Shown piece after piece: positions 1 through 7,696 of a stretch of 14,224 bases of DNA. Position 1 is the stretch's first letter; each line of letters opens with the position of its first letter. Below the pieces are notes generated by a model, which searched no databases, was not told where the DNA came from, and worked only from the letters and a program-made list of their open reading frames with translations. Source of the stretch: CAZHFW01 sp964531675 (GTDB taxonomy: Bacteria; Planctomycetota; Phycisphaerae; Phycisphaerales; UBA1924); contig CAZHFW010000060.1 of NCBI GenBank assembly GCA_964531675.1, forward strand, positions 1 to 14,224. The letters run 5' to 3'. Position numbers and translations under genes: made by a program.

Positions 1-10
1 GCCGGAGTGT

Positions 11-83
11 ACCGAAGCGTCTCGGTGCATCAAAGTCGTCGGAACGACTCTGATGGCACGGGTGGGGAGGTTGATGCCACCCG
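11..83. other. Run of three adjacent hairpins at the left edge (possible structured RNA tail or gene 3' region)
   Basis: Three stem-loops follow each other with almost no spacing. The first pairs ACCGA at 11-15 with TCGGT at 22-26. The second is long: 25-39 pairs with 44-59, about 15 pairs with one mismatch and one bulged base around a four-base loop. The third pairs CGGGTGG at 59-65 with CCACCCG at 77-83. A fourth, terminator-like hairpin follows and is listed separately. No coding frame here looks real. This may be the 3' end of a structured RNA, or the untranslated tail of a gene left of the window. I do not recognise it as a known RNA family. Confidence 0.35.
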
Positions 84-84
84 C

Positions 85-109
85 CCAACCCGCAGGGGTT
101 GGCCCTTTT
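85..109 (+). terminator. Weak candidate rho-independent terminator
   Basis: CCAACCC (85-91) pairs with GGGTTGG (96-102) around a four-base loop and is followed by CCCTTTT. The T run is short and offset by three C residues. It could end a plus-strand transcript that enters from left of the window. Confidence 0.4.
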
Positions 110-151
110 CCATTCATGGCGGAGAATGCCGAAACCCGCCCTCCAGGAAGC

Positions 152-197
152 CGGGTGCCACTACCCACGGAGGCTTTGCGTAGTGGGTAGTGCGAAC
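152..197 (+). repeat. 46-nt palindromic repeat, copy 1
   Basis: This 46-nt unit matches the reverse strand of 249-294 at 38 of 46 positions without gaps. Inside it, CACTACCCAC (159-168) pairs perfectly with GTGGGTAGTG (183-192) around a 14-nt loop. Two of the differences from copy 2 form a compensated pair change in this stem, and so does a second set of two, so pairing has been kept while sequence drifted. It looks like a REP-like intergenic palindrome. No transposase is seen nearby. Confidence 0.7.
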
Positions 198-248
198 GGA
201 TATCCGCTTGAACTTCCCCCATGATTTTCGCTCGTAGCGACTCCGCCG

Positions 249-294
249 GTTCGTACTACCTCCTCCGCAGAGCCTCCGGAGGTCGTGGCACCCG
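249..294 (-). repeat. 46-nt palindromic repeat, copy 2 (inverted)
   Basis: This is the inverted partner of the repeat at 152-197, 51 nt away. Read on the minus strand it keeps the outer CGGGTGCCAC and the distal CGAAC, and it forms the same stem between plus-strand positions 278-286 and 255-263, with 8 of 9 pairs kept. The two copies could also pair with each other across the 51-nt spacer to make one large hairpin or cruciform. Confidence 0.7.
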
Positions 295-304
295 CGCACG
301 GGGG

Positions 305-345
305 AATTGAAAAGGGCCCGATCGTGCGGCCGGGCCCTTTGTATT
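305..345. terminator. Bidirectional terminator after the amylase gene
   Basis: A perfect 10-bp stem, AAAGGGCCCG (311-320) with CGGGCCCTTT (331-340), encloses a 10-nt loop. On the minus strand it lies about 50 nt past the amylase stop codon and runs into TTTTCAATT. The A/T ends of the stem make it work on paper from the plus strand too, where TTTGTATTT follows. Confidence 0.8.
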
Positions 346-389
346 TGCACTTGATGCCTCGGTGGCTCGATGCCCCGATGACTGCTTCC

Positions 390-3269
390 TCAGCAGCCCT
401 GGTCGAAGCCTCCGAGGAAGAAGAAGAAGTCGCCGAGGTCGACGCCCGGGTTGCCGTCGATGTCGGCGCAGTCGAGGGTCTGGTCGAAGCAGTTGAGGAA
501 GTCGAAGAAGTCGGCCAAGTCGATGCTGCCGTCGTCGTTGAGGTCGGTCGGGCAGAGGTCGACGTACACCTGGGAAGTCGAGACGACGTTGCGGCCGTTC
601 TGCTCCTGACCGACGAGCGTCATGGTGTGGAACCCGTGGGTCATGCCGCTGATGGTGCGACGCCACTCCCAGCGGTCGTAGCGTGAGGCCTCGTTGGCGG
701 AGTTGAGGTAGGTCGGGCTGAGCGGGTCGGCGCCGTCGGGCAGGTCGTACATGATCCAGACGCGGCTCAGCGTGCGGTCGGAGGTCTTGACCGCGAACTC
801 AGCGGACGGCGTGGAGAAGGGGCCCGGCGTCGCGAGGGTGTACGCCGCGGGCGTGCGATCGACGTAGACGACGGAGCGGAACTCGCGGAAGAGCGGGGCC
901 TCGCCCGCGTTGCGCTTGCGGAAGGCGACAACGGAGATGTAGTGGAAGCCCTCGCTGAGCTGGGCGGCATTGATGGTCTGGCGATAGATGCCCTGGGTGT
1001 TGGACGTGCCGGCCAGAGGCTGGCGCTGGGTGACGAACTGCTCGTAGCCCGGGACGACGCCGTTGTCGTAGGCGATGTCCCAGGTGGAGTTGCCGTTCCA
1101 GTCCTGGAAGCCCTGATCGATGCGGAAGACCGCGTTGTCGTCGGCGTTGTTGTTATTGCCGGCGCCGGAGTCACCATTGGTGGTGGTGAGCTGGATGTCG
1201 AAGTTCCCGGTGACGACGGGGATGGTCGCCAGGCGCTGGCGGACGTCGGGGAGTGCGGTGTTGTCGGGCGCGATCGAGGATGTGGAGCCCACGATGGAGA
1301 GGGTGCCCGCGGGGAGCGCCGGGGCGTAGATCACGTAGCCTCGGTTGTGGGTGATTCCGTTGATGTTCTGGTTGCGGGGAACGCGGATGGTGACCGACCC
1401 GCCCGCGCCGACAGTGAGGACGTCGCTGATCTGGTTGGTGGGGTCAACGCTCGCGTTGGCGGAGTTGCCCGTGAGTTCGAGGAGGCGCGTGCCCTGGGGG
1501 AAGTTGGTGCTGACGGTGCGTTCGTCGTAGCTCGTGATGCCCAGTCCGTCGTAGCTCCGGTTCACGCCCACGAGGCAGTTGCCCGAGTAGCCCCCGGTGA
1601 TGGCCGAGGCGCGTTCGAAGATGCAGGTCTCGTTGTCGGAGAGCTTGGGGAAGAAGTACCCGCGCGCGACCCAGTTGCTGATGCGGACCAGGTCGGTGAT
1701 GACGGCGTTGGTGGCGGCGGTGTTGGGATCCCAGCCCAGCGCGACCGGGACGCCTTCGCGCGGGTAGTAGCCGGTGCCGGTGCGGGTGATGCCGCGGGCG
1801 TTGTGGAAGATCTTGGCCTGTCCCGGGCGCATGACGAGGTAGGCGTGCGCGAACCAGCCCTGCTGCTTGCTGGAGGGGATCGCGGGGAGCGAGCCGCCGT
1901 CGCCGGTGGTGCCGTTGTCGTGGGACCAGATGTGGTTCACGCCGATCGACCCGTTGTTGAAGCCATCATCGACGAGGTCGATGTGGGCGTTCTGCACGTT
2001 GGACCAGCTGGCCCAGGACTGGTTGTTGATGAGATCGCGGATCGCGCCCGCGCCGTTGAGGTCCAGGGCGTCGCGGTTGCCGAAGGCGTCGCCGGTCGTG
2101 GAGCGTCCGCTCGCACGGCCGTTGGGCTTGCGGATGTAGCGGTCGAACGTGAAGTCGTTGCCTTCGACGGACTCGCCGAAGGAGAAGGGCGTGACCTGAC
2201 GTCCGTCGGGCGTGGTGCGGCGGTTGTAGACGACCGAGTCGTAGTAGGTGTCAAAGAACCAGCTCGGGGTGTGCTTGATCGCGTCGATGCGGAAGCCGTC
2301 GACCTTGTGCACGTCGAGCATCCACTGGACCCAGCGGAGCATGTAGCCCGTGGCGTTTTCGGAGACCGGGACGCCCGCCATCGGGTTGTTCAGGTTGAAC
2401 TTCCCCATGGTGAGCTGGGAGGCGGGCTCGTTTCGCGCCGGGACGTTGCAGGTCGAGAAGATCCCGGTGTTGAGGAGGCCTGCGCCGGACCACATGCCGG
2501 GGTTGTTGACGATGCTGGTGCCCAGCGCGGGGTCGGGGTAGAAGCGGGCGTTGCTGGGATTCACCTTGTTGAAGTAGGTGCCGCCCGGGATGTTCGAGGG
2601 ATTGCCCGCGGTCGTGGGCTGGCGGATGAACTGGTTGTTGGATCCCTGGTTGATGTCAATGAGGCTGACCAGATCGCCGTTGAGGAGGCAGTAGCGCGGG
2701 TTGTTGGGATTTTCGGATTGGTAGTACCCGCCGGAGACGCCGCCGAAGAAGTCGCCCCAGTTGTCGGTGGGCTGCTTGTCGGTGGGCTGGGGCGCCATCC
2801 AGAAGCCCGGGTAGCCGCCGTCGGCCTGGAACTGAGCGCTGGTCTGACGACCGGCGTTGTGGTTGAGGACCATGTCGACGTAGACGAGCGCGTTGGCGCG
2901 GTGGAGTTCGGCCATGACCGCGTCGAAGTACGACTCGGTGCCGTAGGCGGTCTCCGCGCCGGGGCTTCCGAGGTTGAAGCGGTCAAACGGGTCGTAGCCC
3001 GCGCTGGTGGTGTTCTGGGTGCCGTTACGCGGGTCGATGTACCCGCGTCCGACGGGCGGGAGCCAGGTGGCGCCGTAGCCCGCCAGGAAGAAGTCGGGCA
3101 TCCGCTTCTCCATGTCGGTCCACTTGCACTCGAACCACTGGAGCATCGGCGCCGGGTTCTCTTCCCACTGGGCCTGGGCGGTCCCAGCAAAGCACGCGGC
3201 GCTTCCCGCAACGAACATCAGCGCGAGCGCGCGGCGAGCGAACTGATCACGGAACGTGCGATCCTTCAT
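390..3269 (-). CDS. Secreted GH13 alpha-amylase with C-terminal dockerin-like domain
   Basis: A 959-aa secreted enzyme of glycoside hydrolase family 13, expected to cut internal alpha-1,4 bonds in starch-like glucans. The first 33 residues are a signal peptide ending in AQA before QWEEN. All four GH13 regions are visible: region I VYVDMVLNHN (129-138), region II GFRIDAIKH with nucleophile D329, region III FGESVEG with proton donor E366, and region IV HIWSHDN with D451. Residues from about 600 to 905 look beta-rich and contain two similar segments ending in VYVD. Residues 906-959 form a dockerin-like domain with four cysteines and two D/N-rich loops (D909-N911-D913, and D936-D938-N940), ending in Gly-Cys as in phycisphaeral secreted proteins. 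The frame stays open 67 codons further upstream. I chose the ATG at 3269 because GAGGAAG lies 6 nt before it and the signal peptide begins there. Substrate detail is inferred. Confidence 0.93.
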   Translation of the reverse strand: MKDRTFRDQFARRALALMFVAGSAACFAGTAQAQWEENPAPMLQWFECKWTDMEKRMPDFFLAGYGATWLPPVGRGYIDPRNGTQNTTSAGYDPFDRFNLGSPGAETAYGTESYFDAVMAELHRANALVYVDMVLNHNAGRQTSAQFQADGGYPGFWMAPQPTDKQPTDNWGDFFGGVSGGYYQSENPNNPRYCLLNGDLVSLIDINQGSNNQFIRQPTTAGNPSNIPGGTYFNKVNPSNARFYPDPALGTSIVNNPGMWSGAGLLNTGIFSTCNVPARNEPASQLTMGKFNLNNPMAGVPVSENATGYMLRWVQWMLDVHKVDGFRIDAIKHTPSWFFDTYYDSVVYNRRTTPDGRQVTPFSFGESVEGNDFTFDRYIRKPNGRASGRSTTGDAFGNRDALDLNGAGAIRDLINNQSWASWSNVQNAHIDLVDDGFNNGSIGVNHIWSHDNGTTGDGGSLPAIPSSKQQGWFAHAYLVMRPGQAKIFHNARGITRTGTGYYPREGVPVALGWDPNTAATNAVITDLVRISNWVARGYFFPKLSDNETCIFERASAITGGYSGNCLVGVNRSYDGLGITSYDERTVSTNFPQGTRLLELTGNSANASVDPTNQISDVLTVGAGGSVTIRVPRNQNINGITHNRGYVIYAPALPAGTLSIVGSTSSIAPDNTALPDVRQRLATIPVVTGNFDIQLTTTNGDSGAGNNNNADDNAVFRIDQGFQDWNGNSTWDIAYDNGVVPGYEQFVTQRQPLAGTSNTQGIYRQTINAAQLSEGFHYISVVAFRKRNAGEAPLFREFRSVVYVDRTPAAYTLATPGPFSTPSAEFAVKTSDRTLSRVWIMYDLPDGADPLSPTYLNSANEASRYDRWEWRRTISGMTHGFHTMTLVGQEQNGRNVVSTSQVYVDLCPTDLNDDGSIDLADFFDFLNCFDQTLDCADIDGNPGVDLGDFFFFLGGFDQGC

Positions 3270-3677
3270 CGCGGACTTCCTCGATTTGCATGCGGCGACC
3301 GGGATGTCGGTGCGACCACCCGGCCTGGGCGGACGGCGTCTTGGCCGGTCCATCCTGGGGGAGAACAGAACAAAGCAGCCATGTCTTCGGCACTTTCGGC
3401 CTTGGGACAGAGCCTGCAGGGCATTCGCAGTATGCCACAAACCAGAGTCTTGGGGTACCCCGAAGCGCAAGGATTTCCTCCGAGGGATCGGTTCCCGTCA
3501 GGGTGCGATGCAATACCCGACCGGCACGTCCCGAGGGCGGATCGCCAGTTCTCGGTCCGAGACGCAGCGGGCCTGGTTTGGCGATACCCTCGGTCTTGCC
3601 CCGGCGTTTTCTGGAAGGCCCGCGCCGGGTCCAAGGCCCGATCCAGTCGCCTTCCCAACAGCAATCAGGGACCGCCA
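3270..3677. promoter_or_regulatory. Divergent control region between amylase and alpha-glucosidase
   Basis: These 408 nt must hold the promoters of both divergent glycosidase genes. I see no convincing -35/-10 pair. Two short palindromes stand out as possible protein sites: GGGGTACCCC (3452-3461) and TCTCGG-T-CCGAGA (3550-3562). The Shine-Dalgarno sequence for the amylase is at 3276-3282 on the minus strand, and AGGGA at 3667-3671 serves the plus-strand gene. Open frames crossing this stretch are GC-driven extensions of the neighbours. Confidence 0.5.
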
Positions 3678-6044
3678 ATGTCCAACCGCGTCCGGTGGGT
3701 TCAGGGATCGTTCGTTCGCAGCATGGCCAGGAGCGCGCTGGCGCTCGCGCTGGTCGCCGGCGCCGCGTGCTCGGCCCTGGCCCAGGTGGTCGCGGAGAGC
3801 ATCGCGCCCAAGGCGGTGCGTTTCTTCGCGGACGCTGCGGCACGCGATGCGGCGTTCCCCTCGTACGCGCTCGAAAAGCCTCTGACGAGCCAGGGACCCG
3901 CGCCGGCGGGATTCCCGATCTCCGTGACGTTCTCGACCGCGGAGAAGCGTTCGGTCGCGACCATCACGATCGATCCACGCACCTCGCTCTACGGCACGGG
4001 CGAGGCCGCGGGACAACTCCTGCGCAACGGCCGCGTCATCGAGACCTGGAACACCGACGCCTACGGCTATGGCGATGAGGCCAAGAGCCTGTACCAGTCG
4101 CATCCCTGGGTGCTGGGCGTTCGCCCCGACGGCACCGCGTTCGGCGTGCTCGCGGACACCACGTACCGCTGTCGCGTGGACACCGCGGCGACGCAGTCGG
4201 ATCAGATCATCTTCGCGGCCGATGGCCCGATGTTCCCCGTGATCGTCATTGATGGGAAGTCGCCTCAGGAGGTCGTGCAGACCCTTGCGGATCTGACGGG
4301 CAAGATGCCCATGCCTCCCAAGTGGGCGATCGGCTACCACCAGTGCCGGTACTCGTACTACCCGGAGAGCCGGGTGCGTGAGATCGCCAAGGAGTTCCGC
4401 GATCGGGACATTCCGTGCGACGTGCTCTGGTACGACATCGATTACATGGTGGGATTCCGGGTCTTCACGTTTAATCCGCAGCACTTCCCGGATCCCAAGA
4501 AGCTCAACGCGGACCTGCTCGCCCAGGGCTTCCACAACGTCTGGATGATCGATCCGGGCCTGAAGTCGCGCTCGGAGTCGGGGCCGAATGACGAGAAGCT
4601 CCCGCCTGACGCTTCGCCCGCGCTGCAGGCCGCGATGAAGACACAGATCGAGAAGTACGAGGCGCTGCACAAGTCAGGCCTGGACGCGGGCGTGTATGTG
4701 CGCAAGCCCGACGGGACCGTCTACGAAGGCGAAGTCTGGCCGGGCTGGTGCCATTTTCCGGACTACACGCAGCCTTCGGTGCGTCAGTGGTGGGCGGGCC
4801 TCTACAAGGACTTCATGGCCCAGGGCGTGACGGGCGTGTGGAACGACATGAACGAGCCCGCAGTCTTCAACGTGCAGTCCAAGACCATGCCCGAGGAGAA
4901 CATCCACCTGGGCGATCCGGACATGATCAAGCCCAATGGTCAGAAGCAGGGCGTCGACGGCGCCAAGGGCACGCACGCGCGCTACCACAATGTCTACGGC
5001 ATGAACATGATCAAGGGCACGCGCGAAGGCATCGCGGCCCTCAATCCCGACAAGCGTCCGTTCGTGCTCTCCCGCGCCAACTTCATCGGCGGGCAGCGCT
5101 ACGGCGCCACCTGGACGGGCGACAACACCGCGTCGTGGTACCACCTCGAGACGTCCATCCCGATGGCGCTCAACGTCGGCTTGTCGGGTCAGCCCTTCAT
5201 CGGCCCGGACATCGGCGGCTTCGCGGGCAATGGCCCCTCGGGCGAGGCGGGCGGAACCATGTTCGCGCGCTGGATGGGATACGGCGCTCTGCTGCCGTTC
5301 GCGCGAGGGCACACGGGCAAGGGCAACATCGACAAGGAGCCCTGGTCGTTCGGGCCCAAGGTCGAAGAGACCTGCCGCCTGGCGCTCCAGCGTCGCTCGC
5401 GGCTGATCCCGTTCTTCTACACGCTCTTCCATGAGGCCAGCGCGACCGGCTTGCCTGTGATGCGCCCGACGTTCTTCGCGGACCCCGCGGATCCGGCCCT
5501 GCGTTCGGAAGACGATTCATTCATGCTCGGTTCGGACCTGCTGGTCGTGGCCCAGGTCGTGCCCGATCGTTCGCGTGCGGTCGCGATGCCCAAGGGCGAT
5601 TGGCGTGAGCTGGCCTTTGAGGTTCCGACCGGCGGGAAGAACACCACCCGCGGTCTGGACAGCCAGGATCACGACCTGCCCAGGCTCTTTGTCCGTCCCG
5701 GCGCGATCATCCCCACCGGGCCCGTGACCGAGTTCGTGGACGAGAAGCCTCTTGATCCGATCACGCTGATCGTTCACCTGGACTCTGAAGGCAAGGCCGA
5801 GGGCACGCTCTACGAGGATGCGGGTGACGGGTACGGCTATCAGAAGGGCGAGTACCTGCGGACGACCTACAAGGCCGCGCGGGCCGGCGAAGGCGTGCAG
5901 GTGTTCGTCGCGTCTTCTGAAGGAACGATGAAGCGACCCGACCGCCAGGTCGTCGTGCGCCTGCTCGGGCCCGAAGGTTCGGAGCTCAAGGGTGTTGGCA
6001 AGGACGGGCAGTCCATCACCATCACGACGCGCCCCGACAAGTAA
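3678..6044 (+). CDS. Secreted GH31 alpha-glucosidase-like glycoside hydrolase
   Basis: A 788-aa family 31 glycoside hydrolase, likely releasing glucose from the ends of alpha-glucans. An N-terminal export signal has its hydrophobic core at about residues 20-34 and probably cuts after SALA35. A galactose-mutarotase-like N-domain follows. The barrel begins near PKWAIGYHQ (W216) and the LWYDIDYM segment. The catalytic nucleophile is D390 in VWNDMNEP, and the acid/base is D482 in TWTGDN. The PFIGPDIGGF motif and a C-terminal beta domain resembling DUF5110 (about 640-720, with TLYEDAGDGYGY) complete the family layout. The ATG at 3678 has AGGGA 6 nt upstream; the later in-frame ATG at 3723 lacks a ribosome site. 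Unlike the divergent amylase it has no dockerin-like tail, so it is probably soluble or periplasmic. Other GH31 specificities, such as alpha-xylosidase, cannot be excluded from sequence alone. Confidence 0.93.
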   Translation: MSNRVRWVQGSFVRSMARSALALALVAGAACSALAQVVAESIAPKAVRFFADAAARDAAFPSYALEKPLTSQGPAPAGFPISVTFSTAEKRSVATITIDPRTSLYGTGEAAGQLLRNGRVIETWNTDAYGYGDEAKSLYQSHPWVLGVRPDGTAFGVLADTTYRCRVDTAATQSDQIIFAADGPMFPVIVIDGKSPQEVVQTLADLTGKMPMPPKWAIGYHQCRYSYYPESRVREIAKEFRDRDIPCDVLWYDIDYMVGFRVFTFNPQHFPDPKKLNADLLAQGFHNVWMIDPGLKSRSESGPNDEKLPPDASPALQAAMKTQIEKYEALHKSGLDAGVYVRKPDGTVYEGEVWPGWCHFPDYTQPSVRQWWAGLYKDFMAQGVTGVWNDMNEPAVFNVQSKTMPEENIHLGDPDMIKPNGQKQGVDGAKGTHARYHNVYGMNMIKGTREGIAALNPDKRPFVLSRANFIGGQRYGATWTGDNTASWYHLETSIPMALNVGLSGQPFIGPDIGGFAGNGPSGEAGGTMFARWMGYGALLPFARGHTGKGNIDKEPWSFGPKVEETCRLALQRRSRLIPFFYTLFHEASATGLPVMRPTFFADPADPALRSEDDSFMLGSDLLVVAQVVPDRSRAVAMPKGDWRELAFEVPTGGKNTTRGLDSQDHDLPRLFVRPGAIIPTGPVTEFVDEKPLDPITLIVHLDSEGKAEGTLYEDAGDGYGYQKGEYLRTTYKAARAGEGVQVFVASSEGTMKRPDRQVVVRLLGPEGSELKGVGKDGQSITITTRPDK

Positions 6045-6067
6045 TCACCGGCGATCTCGAACAACAG

Positions 6068-6107
6068 AGCCCAGCGGCCCAATCGGTCGCTGGGCTTTTT
6101 CGTTTTT
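6068..6107 (+). terminator. Strong rho-independent terminator after the GH31 gene
   Basis: AGCCCAGCG (6068-6076) pairs with CGCTGGGCT (6088-6096). The stem extends inward by three more pairs, one of them G-T, to leave a five-base loop. TTTTTCGTTTTT follows. It lies 23 nt past the GH31 stop codon and separates that gene from the FAS1 gene. Confidence 0.92.
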
Positions 6108-6220
6108 CTGTATCCGTTGATCCGGAACGGGAACGCGAAATTTGTGTCTCGTGCTGTGAATCGGACGTGAATCCGGCCTTGATGGGCTCCCGAAGAGAGT
6201 GCCGTCAGGGGTCGAGTTGA

Positions 6221-6261
6221 TTCGGAGCGAGTGCTCCGGATCCGGCAGCGGCGTGTGCCGC
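6221..6261 (+). other. Two hairpins in the leader of the FAS1 gene
   Basis: TTCGGAGC (6221-6228) pairs with GCTCCGGA (6233-6240) around GAGT, and GCGGC (6248-6252) pairs with GCCGC (6257-6261) around GTGT. Neither is followed by a T run, so they are not terminators. They lie in the region expected to be the 5' leader of the FAS1 mRNA. A role in translation or RNA stability is only a guess. Nothing else clear is seen between 6108 and 6308. Confidence 0.35.
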
Positions 6262-6322
6262 AGCCCCGAAACAACTCATCATTCGTTGGCTTGGCCCCTT
6301 CCTGAATCGGGAGCTTGTGATC

Positions 6323-7315
6323 ATGTTGATCAAGAACGTCGTTGGCGCTGCGCTGGCTCTTGCTCTGTCGGCGGGCGTCGCCTCTGCCCAGTGCTCGTCC
6401 TCCAAATCGGCCTCCTCGGGTTGCGAGTCTTCCAAGACGGCGCACTACACGAACACCGAGGGTGGCGTGATGAACGCCGCCTGGACCCCCAAGGGCGAGA
6501 AGGACATCGTGGACACCGCGGTGGCCGCGGGTCAGTTCAACACGCTGGCGACCGCGCTCAAGGCCGCGGGCCTGGTGGACACCCTCAAGGGCAAGGGCCC
6601 CTTCACGGTCTTCGCGCCGACCGATGAGGCGTTCGCCAAGCTCCCCAAGGGCACGCTCGAGACGCTGCTCAAGCCTGAGAACAAGGACAAGCTCATCGCG
6701 ATCCTGACCTACCACGTCGTCGCGGGCGAGGTCGATGCTTCCCAGGTCGTCAAGCTCTCCGGCGCGACCACGGTCAATGGCCAGTTCGCTCCCATCACGA
6801 CGACCGGCGGCAAGGTGACCATCGCGGGCGCCAACGTCACCAAGACCGACATCCACACCTCCAACGGCGTGATCCACGTCATCGACTCGGTCATCCTCCC
6901 GGCCGACAAGGACATCGTCGATGTCGCGGTGGGTGCGGGCCAGTTCAACACCCTGGCGGCGGCCCTGAAGGCTGCGGGCCTGGTCGACACCCTCAAGGGC
7001 AAGGGCCCCTTCACGGTCTTCGCTCCGACCGATGAGGCCTTCGCCAAGCTCGGCAAGGCCACCCTGGACGACCTTCTCAAGCCTGAGAACAAGGACAAGC
7101 TGACCAAGATCCTGACCTACCACGTCGTCCCGGGTCGCGTCTTCAGCCCTGACGCCCTCAAGGCGGGCAAGGCCAAGACTGTCGAGGGTGGCGAGATCAC
7201 CATCACCAGCTCCGGCGGCGGCGCGATGGTCAACAACGCCAAGATCGTCAAGACGGACGTGAACGCGACCAACGGCGTGATCCACGTGATCGACACGGTG
7301 ATCCTGCCCAAGTAA
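6323..7315 (+). CDS. Secreted protein with two fasciclin (FAS1) domains
   Basis: A 330-aa exported protein made of two tandem FAS1 domains, folds generally used in adhesion or matrix contacts. Residues 1-22 are a signal peptide (cleavage after VASA). A Ser/Cys-rich spacer to about residue 50 precedes domain 1 (about 58-193) and domain 2 (about 194-330). Each domain carries the FAS1 signatures FTVFAPTDEAF (94-104 and 230-240) and TYHVV (129-133 and 265-269), and ends in NGVIHVID-x-VILP. The two domains repeat with a 136-residue period and are close to identical over long DNA stretches, so the duplication is recent or kept alike by conversion. No membrane anchor or sorting tail is present. I chose ATG 6323 because GGGAG sits 9 nt before it; a GTG at 6317 is too close. 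The sigma/anti-sigma pair downstream suggests regulation by that pair. Confidence 0.95.
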   Translation: MLIKNVVGAALALALSAGVASAQCSSSKSASSGCESSKTAHYTNTEGGVMNAAWTPKGEKDIVDTAVAAGQFNTLATALKAAGLVDTLKGKGPFTVFAPTDEAFAKLPKGTLETLLKPENKDKLIAILTYHVVAGEVDASQVVKLSGATTVNGQFAPITTTGGKVTIAGANVTKTDIHTSNGVIHVIDSVILPADKDIVDVAVGAGQFNTLAAALKAAGLVDTLKGKGPFTVFAPTDEAFAKLGKATLDDLLKPENKDKLTKILTYHVVPGRVFSPDALKAGKAKTVEGGEITITSSGGGAMVNNAKIVKTDVNATNGVIHVIDTVILPK

Positions 7316-7356
7316 GTGGGTTGTGCGGTGTTGGTACGAAGAACCAACAAATCCCG

Positions 7357-7389
7357 AAGCCGGCGGTCTCGCGGCCGCCGGCTTTCTTC
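7357..7389 (+). terminator. Rho-independent terminator after the FAS1 gene
   Basis: AAGCCGGCGG (7357-7366) pairs perfectly with CCGCCGGCTT (7375-7384) around an eight-base loop and runs into TTCTT. It lies about 40 nt after the FAS1 stop. The sigma-factor gene is therefore probably transcribed mainly from its own promoter. Confidence 0.8.
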
Positions 7390-7395
7390 AAGCCT

Positions 7396-7425
7396 CCGGA
7401 GGCGGATTGTGAAATCCGCGTCCGG
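7396..7425 (+). other. Hairpin with GTGA tetraloop upstream of the sigma-factor gene
   Basis: GCGGATT (7402-7408) pairs with AATCCGC (7413-7419) around GTGA, a GNRA-type loop. After a single G-G mismatch, CCGGA (7396-7400) pairs with TCCGG (7421-7425), giving 12 pairs in all. No T run follows. The remaining 270 nt up to the start codon at 7697 contain no gene I can support. Confidence 0.4.
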
Positions 7426-7696
7426 ATCAAATCCAAAGGCCCGCGGTCGGACGAACACCAGGGGTCGGAGTGGCGGCATGTCCCTCCCCTCGACACGGAT
7501 GTCCAGCCGCCCCCAGCGCAATGCCTGCCCGATTTCGGACGCCGACCTGACCAATGTGAAGGCGGGTGGTTCGGTGGTCGCTTGCCTCGGTACGAGTTAC
7601 GATGCTCAACGAACCGGGGCGTCGGCCGGGACGTATGTCGCCCCGCGGTCCGCACGAGCGGCCCGAACTCCCCGAGCAACTGATCAGGCTGGCATC

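Noticed and set aside
114..350. A 78-codon minus-strand frame in the left intergenic region
   Set aside because: It spans two palindromic repeats and the shared terminator hairpin, so its apparent coding is explained by repeat DNA. No ribosome site is seen.
3420..3440. A minus-strand GGCATACT resembling an extended -10 for the amylase
   Set aside because: No suitable -35 lies 16-18 nt upstream, and it would give a leader of about 150 nt. The support is too thin.
3498..5432. Long minus-strand frames inside the GH31 gene
   Set aside because: They are antisense to a gene with all family motifs intact, and their products are Arg/His-rich with no recognisable domain.
5867..7285. A 472-codon open frame on the minus strand across the end of GH31 and the FAS1 gene
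   Set aside because: It crosses the strong terminator at 6068-6107, mirrors two clearly coding genes, and its translation is a low-complexity D/V/G/R-rich string. It is a product of high GC at third positions.
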